The notes under the pieces: model-generated
The model's database searches: none
The model's input: the letters and a program-made list of their open reading frames with translations, nothing else
Told to the model about the DNA's origin: nothing
Origin: Actinomadura barringtoniae
GTDB lineage: Bacteria; Actinomycetota; Actinomycetes; Streptosporangiales; Streptosporangiaceae
DNA length: 64,000 nt
Assembly (NCBI RefSeq): GCF_017573505.1
Contig: NZ_JAGEOJ010000015.1
Location: 275,400-339,399, forward strand
Direction of reading: 5' to 3'
In this document: positions 8,425 to 17,019 of the stretch, in pieces
Numbering within the stretch: the first letter of the stretch is position 1
Layout: each line of letters opens with the position of its first letter
Translations under genes and position numbers: made by a program

Positions 8425-9363
8425 ATGACGAGCGGATGGGACAGCGTGCCGAGCCCTTATGTGGAACTCTCGCGCGACGCCTGGCGGGCGCTCCGCGAGA
8501 ACACCCCGCTGCCCCTGACGCACGGGGAACTGGACGCCCTGCGCGGCCTCAAGGACCCGATCGACATCACCGAGGTCGAAGAGGTCTACCTGCCGCTTTC
8601 GCGGCTGCTGAACCTCTTCTTCCTCTCCGACGGGGGCCTGCGGGACACCGTCAGCGGGTTCCTGGGCGAGCCCGTCCAGCCGACCCCGTTCATCATCGGC
8701 GTGGCGGGCAGCGTCGCGGTCGGCAAGTCCACCACGTCCCGCCTGCTGCGGACCCTGCTGGCGCGCTGGCCCGAGCACCCGAGCGTGGAGCTGGTCACCA
8801 CCGACAGCTTCCTGCACCCGAACGCCGTCCTGGCCGAACGCGGGATCATGGACCGCAAGGGCTTCCCGGAGTCCTACGACCGCCGGGCGTTGGTCCGCTT
8901 CGTCTCGGAGATCAAGGCGGGGGCGGAGGAGGTGTCCATCCCGATCTACTCCCACCTGGAGTACGACATCGTCCCCGGGGCCCGCCAGACCGTCCGCCGC
9001 CCCGACATCCTGATCGTCGAGGGTCTGAACGTCCTCCAGGCCCCGCCCGCCGGCTCCCTCGGCGTGTCGGACTTCTTCGACTTCTCGATCTACGTGGACG
9101 CCCGGGTCGAGGACATCCGCCAGTGGTACGTGGAGCGCCTGTTCGCCCTGCGCCGCACCGCGTTCGCCGACCCCCGCTCCTACTTCCACAAGTACGCCCA
9201 GCTCGACGAGGACGAGGCCGCCGCGTTCGCCCAGCGCGTCTGGCGGGACGTCAACGAGATCAACCTGGTCTCCAACATCCTCCCGACCCGCGCCCGCGCC
9301 ACCCTGGTCCTCCACAAGGGCCGCGACCACGCCGTAGAGAAGATGCGCCTCCGCCGCATCTGA
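8425..9363 (+). CDS. coaA: Type I pantothenate kinase
   Basis: CoaA phosphorylates pantothenate, the first and usually rate-limiting step of CoA synthesis. The 312-residue product is the normal length for the bacterial type I enzyme. The P-loop GVAGSVAVGKST lies at about residues 91-102. It is followed by the VTTDSFLHPN strand, GFPESYD, the DIVPG segment and LIVEGLNVLQ. An earlier in-frame start at 8359 exists, but the ATG at 8425 gives the family N-terminus, SPYVELSRDAW. The 123-bp gap to glmS must hold both promoters; no clear hexamer pair was found. Confidence 0.95.
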   Translation: MTSGWDSVPSPYVELSRDAWRALRENTPLPLTHGELDALRGLKDPIDITEVEEVYLPLSRLLNLFFLSDGGLRDTVSGFLGEPVQPTPFIIGVAGSVAVGKSTTSRLLRTLLARWPEHPSVELVTTDSFLHPNAVLAERGIMDRKGFPESYDRRALVRFVSEIKAGAEEVSIPIYSHLEYDIVPGARQTVRRPDILIVEGLNVLQAPPAGSLGVSDFFDFSIYVDARVEDIRQWYVERLFALRRTAFADPRSYFHKYAQLDEDEAAAFAQRVWRDVNEINLVSNILPTRARATLVLHKGRDHAVEKMRLRRI

Positions 9364-9455
9364 GGCCGCCGTTCAGAACGTTCACGCACCTGATCGATCC
9401 CGTGCCGTTATCCGGCGCGTTCACAATCGAGTCAGGCAGCGTGGAGGTGAGCTCG

Positions 9456-11201
9456 GTGCGAGCGGCCGTCCTGATGACCATGCGACGCCAGTACGCCGAT
9501 CTCGTGCGGCTGGCCTATCTGGCGCTGGACGATGGCCGCACCCCCGCCGCCGACCTCCTGACGACCGCTCGCCATGCCGTACGCCAGGCGGCCCGCGCCA
9601 CCAACTCCCCCGCGTACGCCCGCCTGCGGCACCGGCTGATCGTCGACATCCTCACCACCGCGCCCCGCCACCGCCCAGGCCCGCTGTTCTTCGAGCCCGC
9701 GCCCGACGAGCCCGGCCCCGTACGCGAGCAGGTCAGGCGCCTCTCCCACCACGAACGCCTGGTCTACCTCCTCTGCCGCCTGGAGGACCTCACCGCCCCC
9801 GAGGCCGCCGCCGAACTGGCCGACCACCTCCTGGTGAACGCGTGGGACGTCGACCGCACGCTCCAGGACATCGACGCCGCCACCGACCTGGACGCACAAG
9901 CCCAGCGCGCCGAACTCCGCGCCTTCGACCCGACCCTCGTACGGCTCCGCCCGCCGCCGGCCCTCTCCAGGCGCGGCCGGACGGCCATCGTCCTTGCGAT
10001 CGTGGCTGTAGCGATCGTGAGCTTCCTCTCGTACGGCCGCTACACCACCAGCGGCAAGGCAGGCGACCCGGTCACCGTCGCCGCCAACGTCTGGCGCCGC
10101 GGCTACGCCCCGTCCCTCAATGACTGGCCGACCCAGGGCGCCCAGCGCGGCGACCGCGCCCTCCTCCGCCGCGCCGCCCAGGCCTGGCGCAACGACCGCC
10201 GCGACCCGCCGCTCGGCCCGGTCTCGATCATGTACGCGGGGAACGTCGACGACGCCACCGTCGTGATCATGCACGACGCCCCCGGCACCCGCGACAGCCC
10301 GATGGTCGCCCAGTACTTCGAACGCCGCCTCTCCCGCGGCGTGGAGTCGATCCGCGGCCTCGGCATCGACAGCGGCCAGTTCATCATGATCGGCACCACC
10401 TGGCGTTACCTCGTGCCGCCCTGGATCAGCGACATCTCCGCCGCGCTGCCCCTGCTCTCCAAGCCGTACTGGCACCCGGTCGGCGTCCGCGACGGCGTCA
10501 CCGACCGGCTGCCCTGGCGCTGGTTCGACCCCGACTGCCAGACGTACATGGTCTTCCAGATGCAGTACCGCCCGGCCCCGCTCCCGCCGCGCAAGATCAC
10601 CCTGTTCGCCAGCCCCACCCCCGAGTCCGGCACCCCGCTGATCTGGTTCCGCGACCCCGACCCGCACCGCGAGGGCACCGGCTTCACCGGCGAACCAGGC
10701 CAGTGGGCCACCATCCGCGCGGTCGCCTGCGAGTCCGTGACGTCCCTCAGCGACGTCGGCGACCTGCGCGTGGGCCGCCTCTGGTCCGGCGACCTCCCCG
10801 ACGACGGCGGCCGCGCGACCCTCACCTCGATCGACGTCTCCGTCCCCTGGGGAACGACCGGGACCGCGTTCCTCATCGGCGAGGACGGCCGCGTCCTCAC
10901 CGGCGGCGGCACCACCAACAGCGACTACGCCTCGGCCGCCGACGCCATAGCGGGCACGGTCTGGTGGCGTTCATCCTCCCGCTGGCACGTCATCGCCGCC
11001 GCGGGCCCCGGCATCGCCGCCCTCAAGGTCGTCGGCGAGCTGGGCGAACAGGAAGCCCGCCGCCGCGACGGCTCCGGCACCCTCCTGATCGCGACGGGCC
11101 CCTCCGTCCACGGCAAGAGCCCCCAGCTCACCCGCCTCCCGGTCGTCCGCGTGATCGTCTACGAACCCGACGGCGACCGCACCCTCATCGACCCGGGCTG
11201 A
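9456..11201 (+). CDS. Membrane-anchored protein with sigma-like cytoplasmic domain, function unknown
   Basis: The 581-residue protein is not recognised as a named family. Residues 1-170 are helical and resemble a degenerate sigma-factor layout. A region-4-like segment, LSHHERLVYLLCRLEDLT followed by PEAAAELAD, lies near residues 96-121. One membrane span (about 176-194) follows, then some 385 outer residues with two cysteines near CQTYM and ACESV that could pair. The GTG at 9456 has GGAGG eight bases upstream; GTG at 9441 or 9447 and ATG at 9474 are alternatives. It starts 92 bp after coaA. A transmembrane sensor that touches RNA polymerase or DNA is one idea, not shown. Confidence 0.6.
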   Translation: MRAAVLMTMRRQYADLVRLAYLALDDGRTPAADLLTTARHAVRQAARATNSPAYARLRHRLIVDILTTAPRHRPGPLFFEPAPDEPGPVREQVRRLSHHERLVYLLCRLEDLTAPEAAAELADHLLVNAWDVDRTLQDIDAATDLDAQAQRAELRAFDPTLVRLRPPPALSRRGRTAIVLAIVAVAIVSFLSYGRYTTSGKAGDPVTVAANVWRRGYAPSLNDWPTQGAQRGDRALLRRAAQAWRNDRRDPPLGPVSIMYAGNVDDATVVIMHDAPGTRDSPMVAQYFERRLSRGVESIRGLGIDSGQFIMIGTTWRYLVPPWISDISAALPLLSKPYWHPVGVRDGVTDRLPWRWFDPDCQTYMVFQMQYRPAPLPPRKITLFASPTPESGTPLIWFRDPDPHREGTGFTGEPGQWATIRAVACESVTSLSDVGDLRVGRLWSGDLPDDGGRATLTSIDVSVPWGTTGTAFLIGEDGRVLTGGGTTNSDYASAADAIAGTVWWRSSSRWHVIAAAGPGIAALKVVGELGEQEARRRDGSGTLLIATGPSVHGKSPQLTRLPVVRVIVYEPDGDRTLIDPG

Positions 11202-11204
11202 CGA

Positions 11205-11921
11205 TCACTCGGCGCTGGCGACCGAGAGGCTGCGGAGGCGCATCGAGGCGAACGAGGCGCCCAAAGCCGTCACCAGGACCAGGAGACCGATGGCCACGGG
11301 GAGGTCGACCGTGGACTTGACCGGGCTGGCCTCGGTGAGGGCGTCGGTGACCGAGAGGGCCCACTGCTGCACGGACGCGGACTTGGCGCCCGGGGCGAAG
11401 TTGCCGAGCAGGATCTCCCAGACCAGGACGTACAGCAGGCCGATCGCGACGGCGTTCCTGCTGACGACGGCCAGGGCGACGAAGATGGCGCTGTAGGTGG
11501 CCCCGCCGACGAGGACGCCGATGGTGAATGCCGAGGTGATCTGCGCGGTGTTGCCCGCCATGATGATCCCGGTCAGCAGCACGGGGATCACCGCGAACAG
11601 GATCACCAGCACGTAGGCGACCGCGAGCTTGGTCATCACGATGACCGGGCGCGGGATCGGCTTGGTCAGGATGTACATGATCTGGCCGTCGTCGATCTCG
11701 GGCCCGATCACGCCGGTCCCGGCGATCAGGGCCAGCAGCGGCAGCAGCGTCGCCAGCCCGAAGCGCTGCAGGACGTTCGCCGAGGTGTCCAGGTCGTGGT
11801 AGTCGGTGATGCGCAGCGCGGCGGCCAGCACCAGCAGGATGAGCGGCAGGCCGAGCAGCAGGAGCGCGCGCCGCCGCCCGAGCATGGCCCGGAACGTGAT
11901 CATCGCGATGGTCGGGTTCAT
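11205..11921 (-). CDS. ABC-2 type permease, last gene of four-gene exporter operon
   Basis: The 238-residue integral membrane protein has six hydrophobic spans. Its second loop carries GPEIDDGQIMYILTKPI, the EIDDGQ variant of the E-x-x-x-G segment of ABC-2 permeases. Its start overlaps the stop of the upstream ATPase by four bases (ATGA), so the two should be made in equal amounts and form one transporter. Substrate unknown. It converges with the sigma-like gene, leaving only three bases between the stops. Confidence 0.83.
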   Translation of the reverse strand: MNPTIAMITFRAMLGRRRALLLLGLPLILLVLAAALRITDYHDLDTSANVLQRFGLATLLPLLALIAGTGVIGPEIDDGQIMYILTKPIPRPVIVMTKLAVAYVLVILFAVIPVLLTGIIMAGNTAQITSAFTIGVLVGGATYSAIFVALAVVSRNAVAIGLLYVLVWEILLGNFAPGAKSASVQQWALSVTDALTEASPVKSTVDLPVAIGLLVLVTALGASFASMRLRSLSVASAE

Positions 11922-12829
11922 TTGGCCACCAGGTAGGAGAAGACGCTCTCGAGGCTCTCGTCGGCCGGGGAGACCTCGAAGAGGCGGACCTTGGAGTCGC
12001 GGGCCACCTGCGGGAGCAGCCAGGTGAAGCGCTGGAAGTCGGTCGCCTCGATCTTCAGGCCCTTGTCGGTCAGCTGCACGCTGCCGGCCGAGCCGTCGGC
12101 GATGATCGCGGCGGCGAGCTTGCGGTCGTCGGTGGAACGGACGAGGAAGAGGTGGGGGCGGTCGGTCATCAGGCGGCGGATCTCGCGGAAGTCGCCGGAG
12201 GCGGCGTGGCGGCCCGCGACGATGACCTCGATCTGGCTGGCCAGGCGCTCGACCTCTTCGAGGATGTGCGAGCTGAACAGGATCGTGCGGCCCTCGGCTG
12301 CCATCTGCCGGATGAGGTCCATCAGCTGGAGGCGCTGGCGCGGGTCCATGCCGTTGAACGGCTCGTCCAGGAGGAGCACGGGCGGGTCGTGGACCAGGGC
12401 GGAGGCCATCTTGATGCGCTGCTTCATGCCCTTGGAGTAGTTGCCGATCGTGCGGTCCTGGGCGTACTCCATCTCGACGGCGGCGATGGCGCGCTTGGCG
12501 GCGGCGTTCGGGTCGGGCAGCTTGTGGAGCTTGGCCATGGCGAGGATGAACTGCTCGCCGGTCAGAAAGTCGTAGGCCGTCTCGCGCTCGGGGACCAGGC
12601 CGAGCTTGCGGTAGATCTCGGGGTTCTGCCAGAGGGGCTCGCCGTCGAGGGTGGCGGTGCCGGAGGAGGGCGCCAGGAAGCCGCCCATCATGTGGATGAG
12701 GGTCGACTTGCCGGCGCCGTTCGGGCCGAGGAGGCCCGTGACGCCGGGGCCGATGTTCATCGAGACCCCGTTGACCGCGACGACGTTGCCGTACCAGCGG
12801 GACACGTTCTCCAGCTGCAGGACGCTCAC
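11918..12829 (-). CDS. ABC transporter ATP-binding protein, second ATPase of operon
   Basis: The 303-residue ATPase has Walker A GPNGAGKST at 35-43 and Walker B VLLLDEPFNGMD. Its signature region, NYSKGMKQR, is an unorthodox form of LSGGQ found in many ABC-2 ATPases. Conserved SHILEEVERL follows. The C-terminal domain ends DESLESVFSYLVAK, typical of this subgroup. It overlaps the genes on both sides by four bases and presumably pairs with the 238-residue permease. Confidence 0.87.
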   Translation of the reverse strand: MSVLQLENVSRWYGNVVAVNGVSMNIGPGVTGLLGPNGAGKSTLIHMMGGFLAPSSGTATLDGEPLWQNPEIYRKLGLVPERETAYDFLTGEQFILAMAKLHKLPDPNAAAKRAIAAVEMEYAQDRTIGNYSKGMKQRIKMASALVHDPPVLLLDEPFNGMDPRQRLQLMDLIRQMAAEGRTILFSSHILEEVERLASQIEVIVAGRHAASGDFREIRRLMTDRPHLFLVRSTDDRKLAAAIIADGSAGSVQLTDKGLKIEATDFQRFTWLLPQVARDSKVRLFEVSPADESLESVFSYLVAK

Positions 12830-13707
12830 GACAGACCCGCCTTCCGGAACCTGCGGTAGAGGACGGCGGTCGCGCCGAGCACGATGACCGCGCAGAACGC
12901 CAGCGCCACGATGCCGCCGACGACGCCGGACGGGGCGGCGGGCGAGGACAGCTCCGCGCCGAGCAGCCGCACCTGCACGATGTCGACGAGGTTGAACGGT
13001 GAGAACAGCCCGGCCCAGCCGGAGAGCGTGAAGTTGTTCGCCTGGTTCTCGGCGATGCCCTGCACGATCGCGACGACGGTGGTGCTCAGCATGTAGACGG
13101 CGATGACCGCTGCGACGCCGAGGCCGCGGCGGGGGGTGAACGCGGCGACGACCAGGCCGATCGCGGACAGGACGAGTGCGTAGATGACGCAGCCGACCAG
13201 GGCGCCGAGGTAGTGCAGCAGCTGCTTTCCGGAGTCGGGCACCTTGGAGACCAGGCCGCCGACGTACAGGACCGTGATCGGCACGGCGAGCAGCGCGAAG
13301 AGCGCGCTCGCCATCGCGCCGAGCTTGGCGAGCACGAAGTCCAGGTGGTCGACCGGCCGGGAGAAGTAGAGCGGCACGACGTGGAAGCGGATCTCGCGGG
13401 ACGCCAGCACCGGGGCCTGCGCCGCCAGGAAGATCGCGACGATCACCTGCAGCAGGTTGGCGTACGAGGAGTAGCGGATCAGCGCGTCGGGCTGCTTGGC
13501 GATCCCGACGGCGGCCACGCTGCCCGCCGCGGGCACCAGCATGATGGCCGCGACCAGGAACGGCATCACCTTGGCGCGGGCGGGCCTGCCCAGGCCGTAC
13601 GCGGCGCGCAGGTTGTGCACGAAGAGGGAGCGCAGGACGTACGCGCGTCCCTGCCGCCGCCCCTCGTAGTGGCGGTAGCCGATGTCGTGGATGGTGCTCG
13701 TGCTCAT
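12826..13707 (-). CDS. ABC-2 type permease, first permease of operon
   Basis: The 293-residue membrane protein begins MSTSTIHDIGYRHYEGRRQG, a start shared by a family of actinobacterial ABC permeases. It has six spans and the segment ASREIRFHVVPLYFSRPVDH, equivalent to the loop that contacts the ATPase. The ATG at 13707 was chosen because it overlaps the stop of the upstream ATPase (ATGA). The longer frame running to 14502 is antisense-like Arg-rich sequence inside the ATPase gene. Confidence 0.85.
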   Translation of the reverse strand: MSTSTIHDIGYRHYEGRRQGRAYVLRSLFVHNLRAAYGLGRPARAKVMPFLVAAIMLVPAAGSVAAVGIAKQPDALIRYSSYANLLQVIVAIFLAAQAPVLASREIRFHVVPLYFSRPVDHLDFVLAKLGAMASALFALLAVPITVLYVGGLVSKVPDSGKQLLHYLGALVGCVIYALVLSAIGLVVAAFTPRRGLGVAAVIAVYMLSTTVVAIVQGIAENQANNFTLSGWAGLFSPFNLVDIVQVRLLGAELSSPAAPSGVVGGIVALAFCAVIVLGATAVLYRRFRKAGLS

Positions 13708-14807
13708 GACTGCGCCCCTCCCTGCGGTCCCGGGGCCGGCGGCCCGGCGGGAGGTGGCCCGGCGGGTGGTCCGGCGGGTGGTCCGGCGGGTGGGCCTGCG
13801 GGCATCGCGCCTGGCGGCTGGCCTGCGAACGATGGTCCGGCGGGCATCGCGCCGGGGGGCTGGTCCGCGAAGGGCGGTCCGGGCGGCATGCCCGGGGGCG
13901 GCGGGCCCGCGGGGGCGGCGGCGAAGACCTCTTCGATGTGGTGGCGGCGCTGTTCCAGGCGGATCAGCCTCAGCTCCAGCTCGGCGACGCCGTCGCGGAT
14001 GAGGTCGTAGGTCGCCTCGTCGGCGATGTCGACGACCAGGAAGCGGCCCTCGGGGCGTACGGAGACGCCCTGGTCGAACAGCTTCTGCCCGAGCAGGTCG
14101 CGGCCCTCGTCGACCTCGACGGTCAGCACGCCGCTGGCCTCGGTGTAGGCCTCGACGGCCTGCGAGCGCAGCAGCTTGCCGCCGTCGATGATGACGACGT
14201 GGTCGCAGACCCGTTCCAGCTCGCCGAGCAGGTGGGAGGTGACCAGCACGCTGATGCCGAACTCGGCGCCGATGCGGCGGATGAGGTCGAGCATCTCGTC
14301 GCGGCCGGCCGGGTCCAGGCCGTTGGTCGGCTCGTCCAGGAAGACCAGCTGCGGGTCGTGCACGAGCGCCTGGGCCAGCTTGACCCGCTGCTTCATGCCG
14401 GTCGAGTAGCCGCCGATGGGCCGGTAGCGCTCCTCGTACAGCCCGACGTGCCGCAGGGTGTCGGCGGCGCGCTCGCGGGCGGCGGTCGGCGGCAGCCCGC
14501 ACATGCGGGCCATGTGCACGACGAACTCGGTGGCGGAGACGTCCGGCGGGAGGCAGTCGTACTCGGGCATGAACCCGACGCTCTCGCGGATCCGCAGGCC
14601 CTCGCGGGCGATGTCGAGGCCGAGCACGGTGGCCCGGCCCGTCGTGGGGGGTTGCAGGCCCAGGAGGATCTTGATGAGGGTCGACTTGCCGGCGCCGTTG
14701 GCGCCGACCAGGCCGACGACCCCGGGCTCCACGGACACCGAGAGGTCGTCCAGGGCGGTCACCCTGGGGAACCTCATCGTCAGCCCCTCGGTGGCGATGA
14801 TCGGCAT
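13704..14807 (-). CDS. ABC transporter ATP-binding protein with Pro/Gly-rich tail
   Basis: This is the first gene of the four-gene operon (ATPase, permease, ATPase, permease). Walker A is GANGAGKST at 35-43; the signature region is GYSTGMKQR and Walker B is LVFLDEPTNGLD. After the normal C-terminal domain, ending HHIEEVFAA near residue 300, comes an unusual tail of about 65 residues. The tail is built of proline, glycine and alanine, with PPGAMPAGP twice and PAGPP repeated. Such a tail is not needed for ATP hydrolysis; it may be a flexible tether or interaction segment. The ATG at 14807 opens the operon. Confidence 0.87.
   Translation of the reverse strand: MPIIATEGLTMRFPRVTALDDLSVSVEPGVVGLVGANGAGKSTLIKILLGLQPPTTGRATVLGLDIAREGLRIRESVGFMPEYDCLPPDVSATEFVVHMARMCGLPPTAARERAADTLRHVGLYEERYRPIGGYSTGMKQRVKLAQALVHDPQLVFLDEPTNGLDPAGRDEMLDLIRRIGAEFGISVLVTSHLLGELERVCDHVVIIDGGKLLRSQAVEAYTEASGVLTVEVDEGRDLLGQKLFDQGVSVRPEGRFLVVDIADEATYDLIRDGVAELELRLIRLEQRRHHIEEVFAAAPAGPPPPGMPPGPPFADQPPGAMPAGPSFAGQPPGAMPAGPPAGPPAGPPAGPPPAGPPAPGPQGGAQS
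13744..13930. repeat. Tandem repeats encoding the Pro/Gly tail of the ABC ATPase
   Basis: A 12-bp unit close to ccggcgggtggt is repeated about four times at 13744-13795. A longer unit of roughly 39 bp, coding for F-A-x-Q-P-P-G-A-M-P-A-G-P, occurs about twice at 13800-13880. Copy number is likely to vary between strains. Confidence 0.7.
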
Positions 14808-14847
14808 ACCTCGAACCTAGTGGCTGGCGGGCTTGAACACCTCACCC

Positions 14848-15813
14848 TCAGGTTCTAGGCCTGAGGGCTACCCTCCCCCTCCTGCGGAGTACGGCCTTCC
14901 ACACCGCCCGTTGTACGAGCAGGGTCACGACGCCCGCGATGAGCATGCCCGCGATGTTCACCGCGAGCTGCAGCAGCGACCCGCGGATCTCGTCGGTGTA
15001 GCCGAGCGCGAGCGCGACGGCCAGGTTGCCCGCGGCCGGAACGGTCGTCACCGAGATGAAGACGCCGACCAGCGGCGAGGACTTGGCGGCGGTCAGCGAC
15101 AGCACGCCGGCGACCCCGGCCAGCAGCGCGACGATGAACGACCAGCGGTCCGGGCTGTAGATGAACGCGGTGAGCGGGCGCGGCTTGTCGAGCATCCCCG
15201 GCTCGATCACGCCGATCCACTCGCTGACCTCGGCGCACACGTAGGTGATGACGATGGCGATGGTGAAGCCGACGACCAGGTTGCGCGCGGCGGTCCAGAT
15301 GAGGCGCCCGCGCCCCAGCATGAGGCCGAAACAGATGGCGGCGATCGCGGCGAACTCCGGGCCGAGCACCATCGCGCCGATCACCAGGATCGGCGAGTCG
15401 ATGAGCGCCGCGATGCCCGCCAGCTGGGTGGCGAGCGCGAGGAACGCCAGGAACGCCCAGGACAGCCGGGAGTCGTCCTCGACCCGGCGTTCGAGCTCCT
15501 CCCACACCACCGCGTCGTCGCCGTAGCCGGGCGCGGCCTCCTCGGCGCGGTCGGCCGAGGCCGACAGCGACAGGTCGAGCTGCTCGAACGAGATCGCGCC
15601 GTCCTGGTCGACGCGCAGGTCCTGCAGCGCCTCGATGACCTCGTTCGCCGCCTCCCGCGCCACGTCGCTCATGACCACGTCGCCCTCCGGCTCGCGCGCG
15701 GCGCCCGGGATCACGACCACGTTGGTGGCCCCGGCGCAGTCGGCGAGGGCGGCGCAGACCTGGTCGGTACGGTCGGCCGGGACGATCGCTCTAAGGTGCA
15801 GCACCCTGCTCAT
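14848..15813 (-). CDS. DUF389 membrane protein
   Basis: The 321-residue protein has a soluble N-terminal domain of about 110 residues and then about six membrane spans, including LVIGAMVLGPEFAAIAAICF and the segment SLTAAKSSPLVGVFISVTT. The repeated pattern of a hydrophobic stretch with G-P or S-P is characteristic of DUF389, a family of unknown function found across bacteria and archaea. The ATG at 15813 begins with MSRVLHLRAIVPADRTD. It is upstream of the ABC operon on the same strand, 40 bp away, and could share its transcript. Confidence 0.85.
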   Translation of the reverse strand: MSRVLHLRAIVPADRTDQVCAALADCAGATNVVVIPGAAREPEGDVVMSDVAREAANEVIEALQDLRVDQDGAISFEQLDLSLSASADRAEEAAPGYGDDAVVWEELERRVEDDSRLSWAFLAFLALATQLAGIAALIDSPILVIGAMVLGPEFAAIAAICFGLMLGRGRLIWTAARNLVVGFTIAIVITYVCAEVSEWIGVIEPGMLDKPRPLTAFIYSPDRWSFIVALLAGVAGVLSLTAAKSSPLVGVFISVTTVPAAGNLAVALALGYTDEIRGSLLQLAVNIAGMLIAGVVTLLVQRAVWKAVLRRRGRVALRPRT

Positions 15814-15944
15814 GCTGCCGTAACCAGCGCGTTAAGGCGCGTCGCCGTTCCCCGCGGCGGTCAGGCCACTAATGTGTGGCCGTTTGCGCGCGACAAAGCG
15901 GGCATATGGCATCAGTCCAACAGAACGAACAGAACGGTGGCGGC

Positions 15945-16613
15945 ATGAGAGCGCGCGACGGCGGAACCGGCATCCTCACTGTCTCGCTCCTGATGGCGCT
16001 CACGGGCTGCTCGGGCAGCGTGAGCCTCGGCGACACCAGCTCCTCACCCGAACCGCCCTCCCACGGCAGGCAGAACGCGTCCGGCGCACGCAAGGACCTC
16101 TCCGGCCTGCGCATCGCCTCCGAGGGCAGCGGCAGCGGCTACGCCCGCGACAAGTTCGGGCAACGCTGGAAGGACACCGACCACAACGGCTGCGACCAGC
16201 GCAACGACGTGCTCGCGCGCGACATGAAGCCGGTCGACAAGAAGGGGTCGTGCATCGTGCTCTCCGGGCACCTGAACGACCCGTACACCGGCAAGAAGAT
16301 CGACTTCACCAAATCCGACGCGTCCGAGGTGCAGATCGACCACGTCTACCCGCTCGCGCTCGCCTGGCGGATGGGCGCCGCGCACTGGGGCGAGGACCGG
16401 CGCGAGCAGTTCGCCAACGACCACGACAACCTGCTCGCGGTGTGGGGCGTGCCCAACCGCCAGAAGAGCGACAAGGGCCCGAGCGAGTGGAAGCCGCAGA
16501 AGTCGTTCCAGTGCACCTACGGCATCAAGTACGTCGCCATCGCCAAGGAGTACTCCCTGCCGGTGACCCGTTCCGACCACGACGCGCTCCAGGACTTCCT
16601 GAAGCAATGCTGA
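15945..16613 (+). CDS. Lipoprotein HNH-type nuclease (DUF1524-like)
   Basis: The 222-residue product has a lipoprotein signal: a short charged start, a hydrophobic stretch and the lipobox ALTGC with Cys22. After a Ser/Pro-rich linker comes an HNH domain, with VQIDHVYPLALAWRMGA supplying the metal/catalytic His and FANDHDNLLAVWGVPNRQKSDKGP the later Asn/His. This is the arrangement of secreted GmrSD-C/DUF1524 nucleases. It should sit on the outer face of the membrane and degrade external nucleic acid. The ATG at 15945 was picked over upstream starts (15876, 15906) because it gives a proper signal peptide. Confidence 0.82.
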   Translation: MRARDGGTGILTVSLLMALTGCSGSVSLGDTSSSPEPPSHGRQNASGARKDLSGLRIASEGSGSGYARDKFGQRWKDTDHNGCDQRNDVLARDMKPVDKKGSCIVLSGHLNDPYTGKKIDFTKSDASEVQIDHVYPLALAWRMGAAHWGEDRREQFANDHDNLLAVWGVPNRQKSDKGPSEWKPQKSFQCTYGIKYVAIAKEYSLPVTRSDHDALQDFLKQC

Positions 16614-16632
16614 TCAGCCTTAGGGTGGCTGG

Positions 16633-16980
16633 ATGAGCAGCAGCGACGAGAACGAGCACTCCGTGCAGGGGAACGGTCAGGTCCGCCCGGACACGGTCGC
16701 GGAGGAGGCCGACCTCCCCCGCGTCCGTACCGAACGCGGGGTCGGCGCCCGCGCGACCGGCGCCGAGGTGACCGGGGCCTCGGCCACCGGCTTCACGCTC
16801 CGCTTCGGGAACGCCTTCGGCTCGGTGGCCCTCGGCTCCATGGCCCTCGGCGCGATCGCGATCGGCGCCATCGGCATCGGCAAGCTGGTCGTCAAGAAGG
16901 CGATCGTGGACCACCTCGAGGCGGGCACCGTCGAGATCAAGCACCTCAAGGTCGGCCGCCTGGACATCCTGGAGGACTAG
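16633..16980 (+). CDS. Small protein with glycine-periodic hydrophobic segment, function unknown
   Basis: The 115-residue protein has an acidic, polar N-terminal half. At about residues 57-85 follows a segment in which Gly recurs every few residues between Ala/Ile/Leu (VALGSMALGAIAIGAIGIG). The end is amphipathic, VEIKHLKVGRLDILED. The pattern could be a membrane-inserting helix or turns of a small solenoid. It is not assigned to a family. It starts 19 bases after the nuclease gene, on the same strand, and may be cotranscribed. Confidence 0.65.
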   Translation: MSSSDENEHSVQGNGQVRPDTVAEEADLPRVRTERGVGARATGAEVTGASATGFTLRFGNAFGSVALGSMALGAIAIGAIGIGKLVVKKAIVDHLEAGTVEIKHLKVGRLDILED

Positions 16981-17019
16981 CGCCCTCCGCCGGTACGCCC
17001 GCCGATATGCCCTCAGCCG

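Noticed and set aside
8302..9330. N-terminal extension of the glmS frame to 958 codons
   Set aside because: The extension is antisense to coaA, and the catalytic Cys2 of GlmS fixes the start at 8301.
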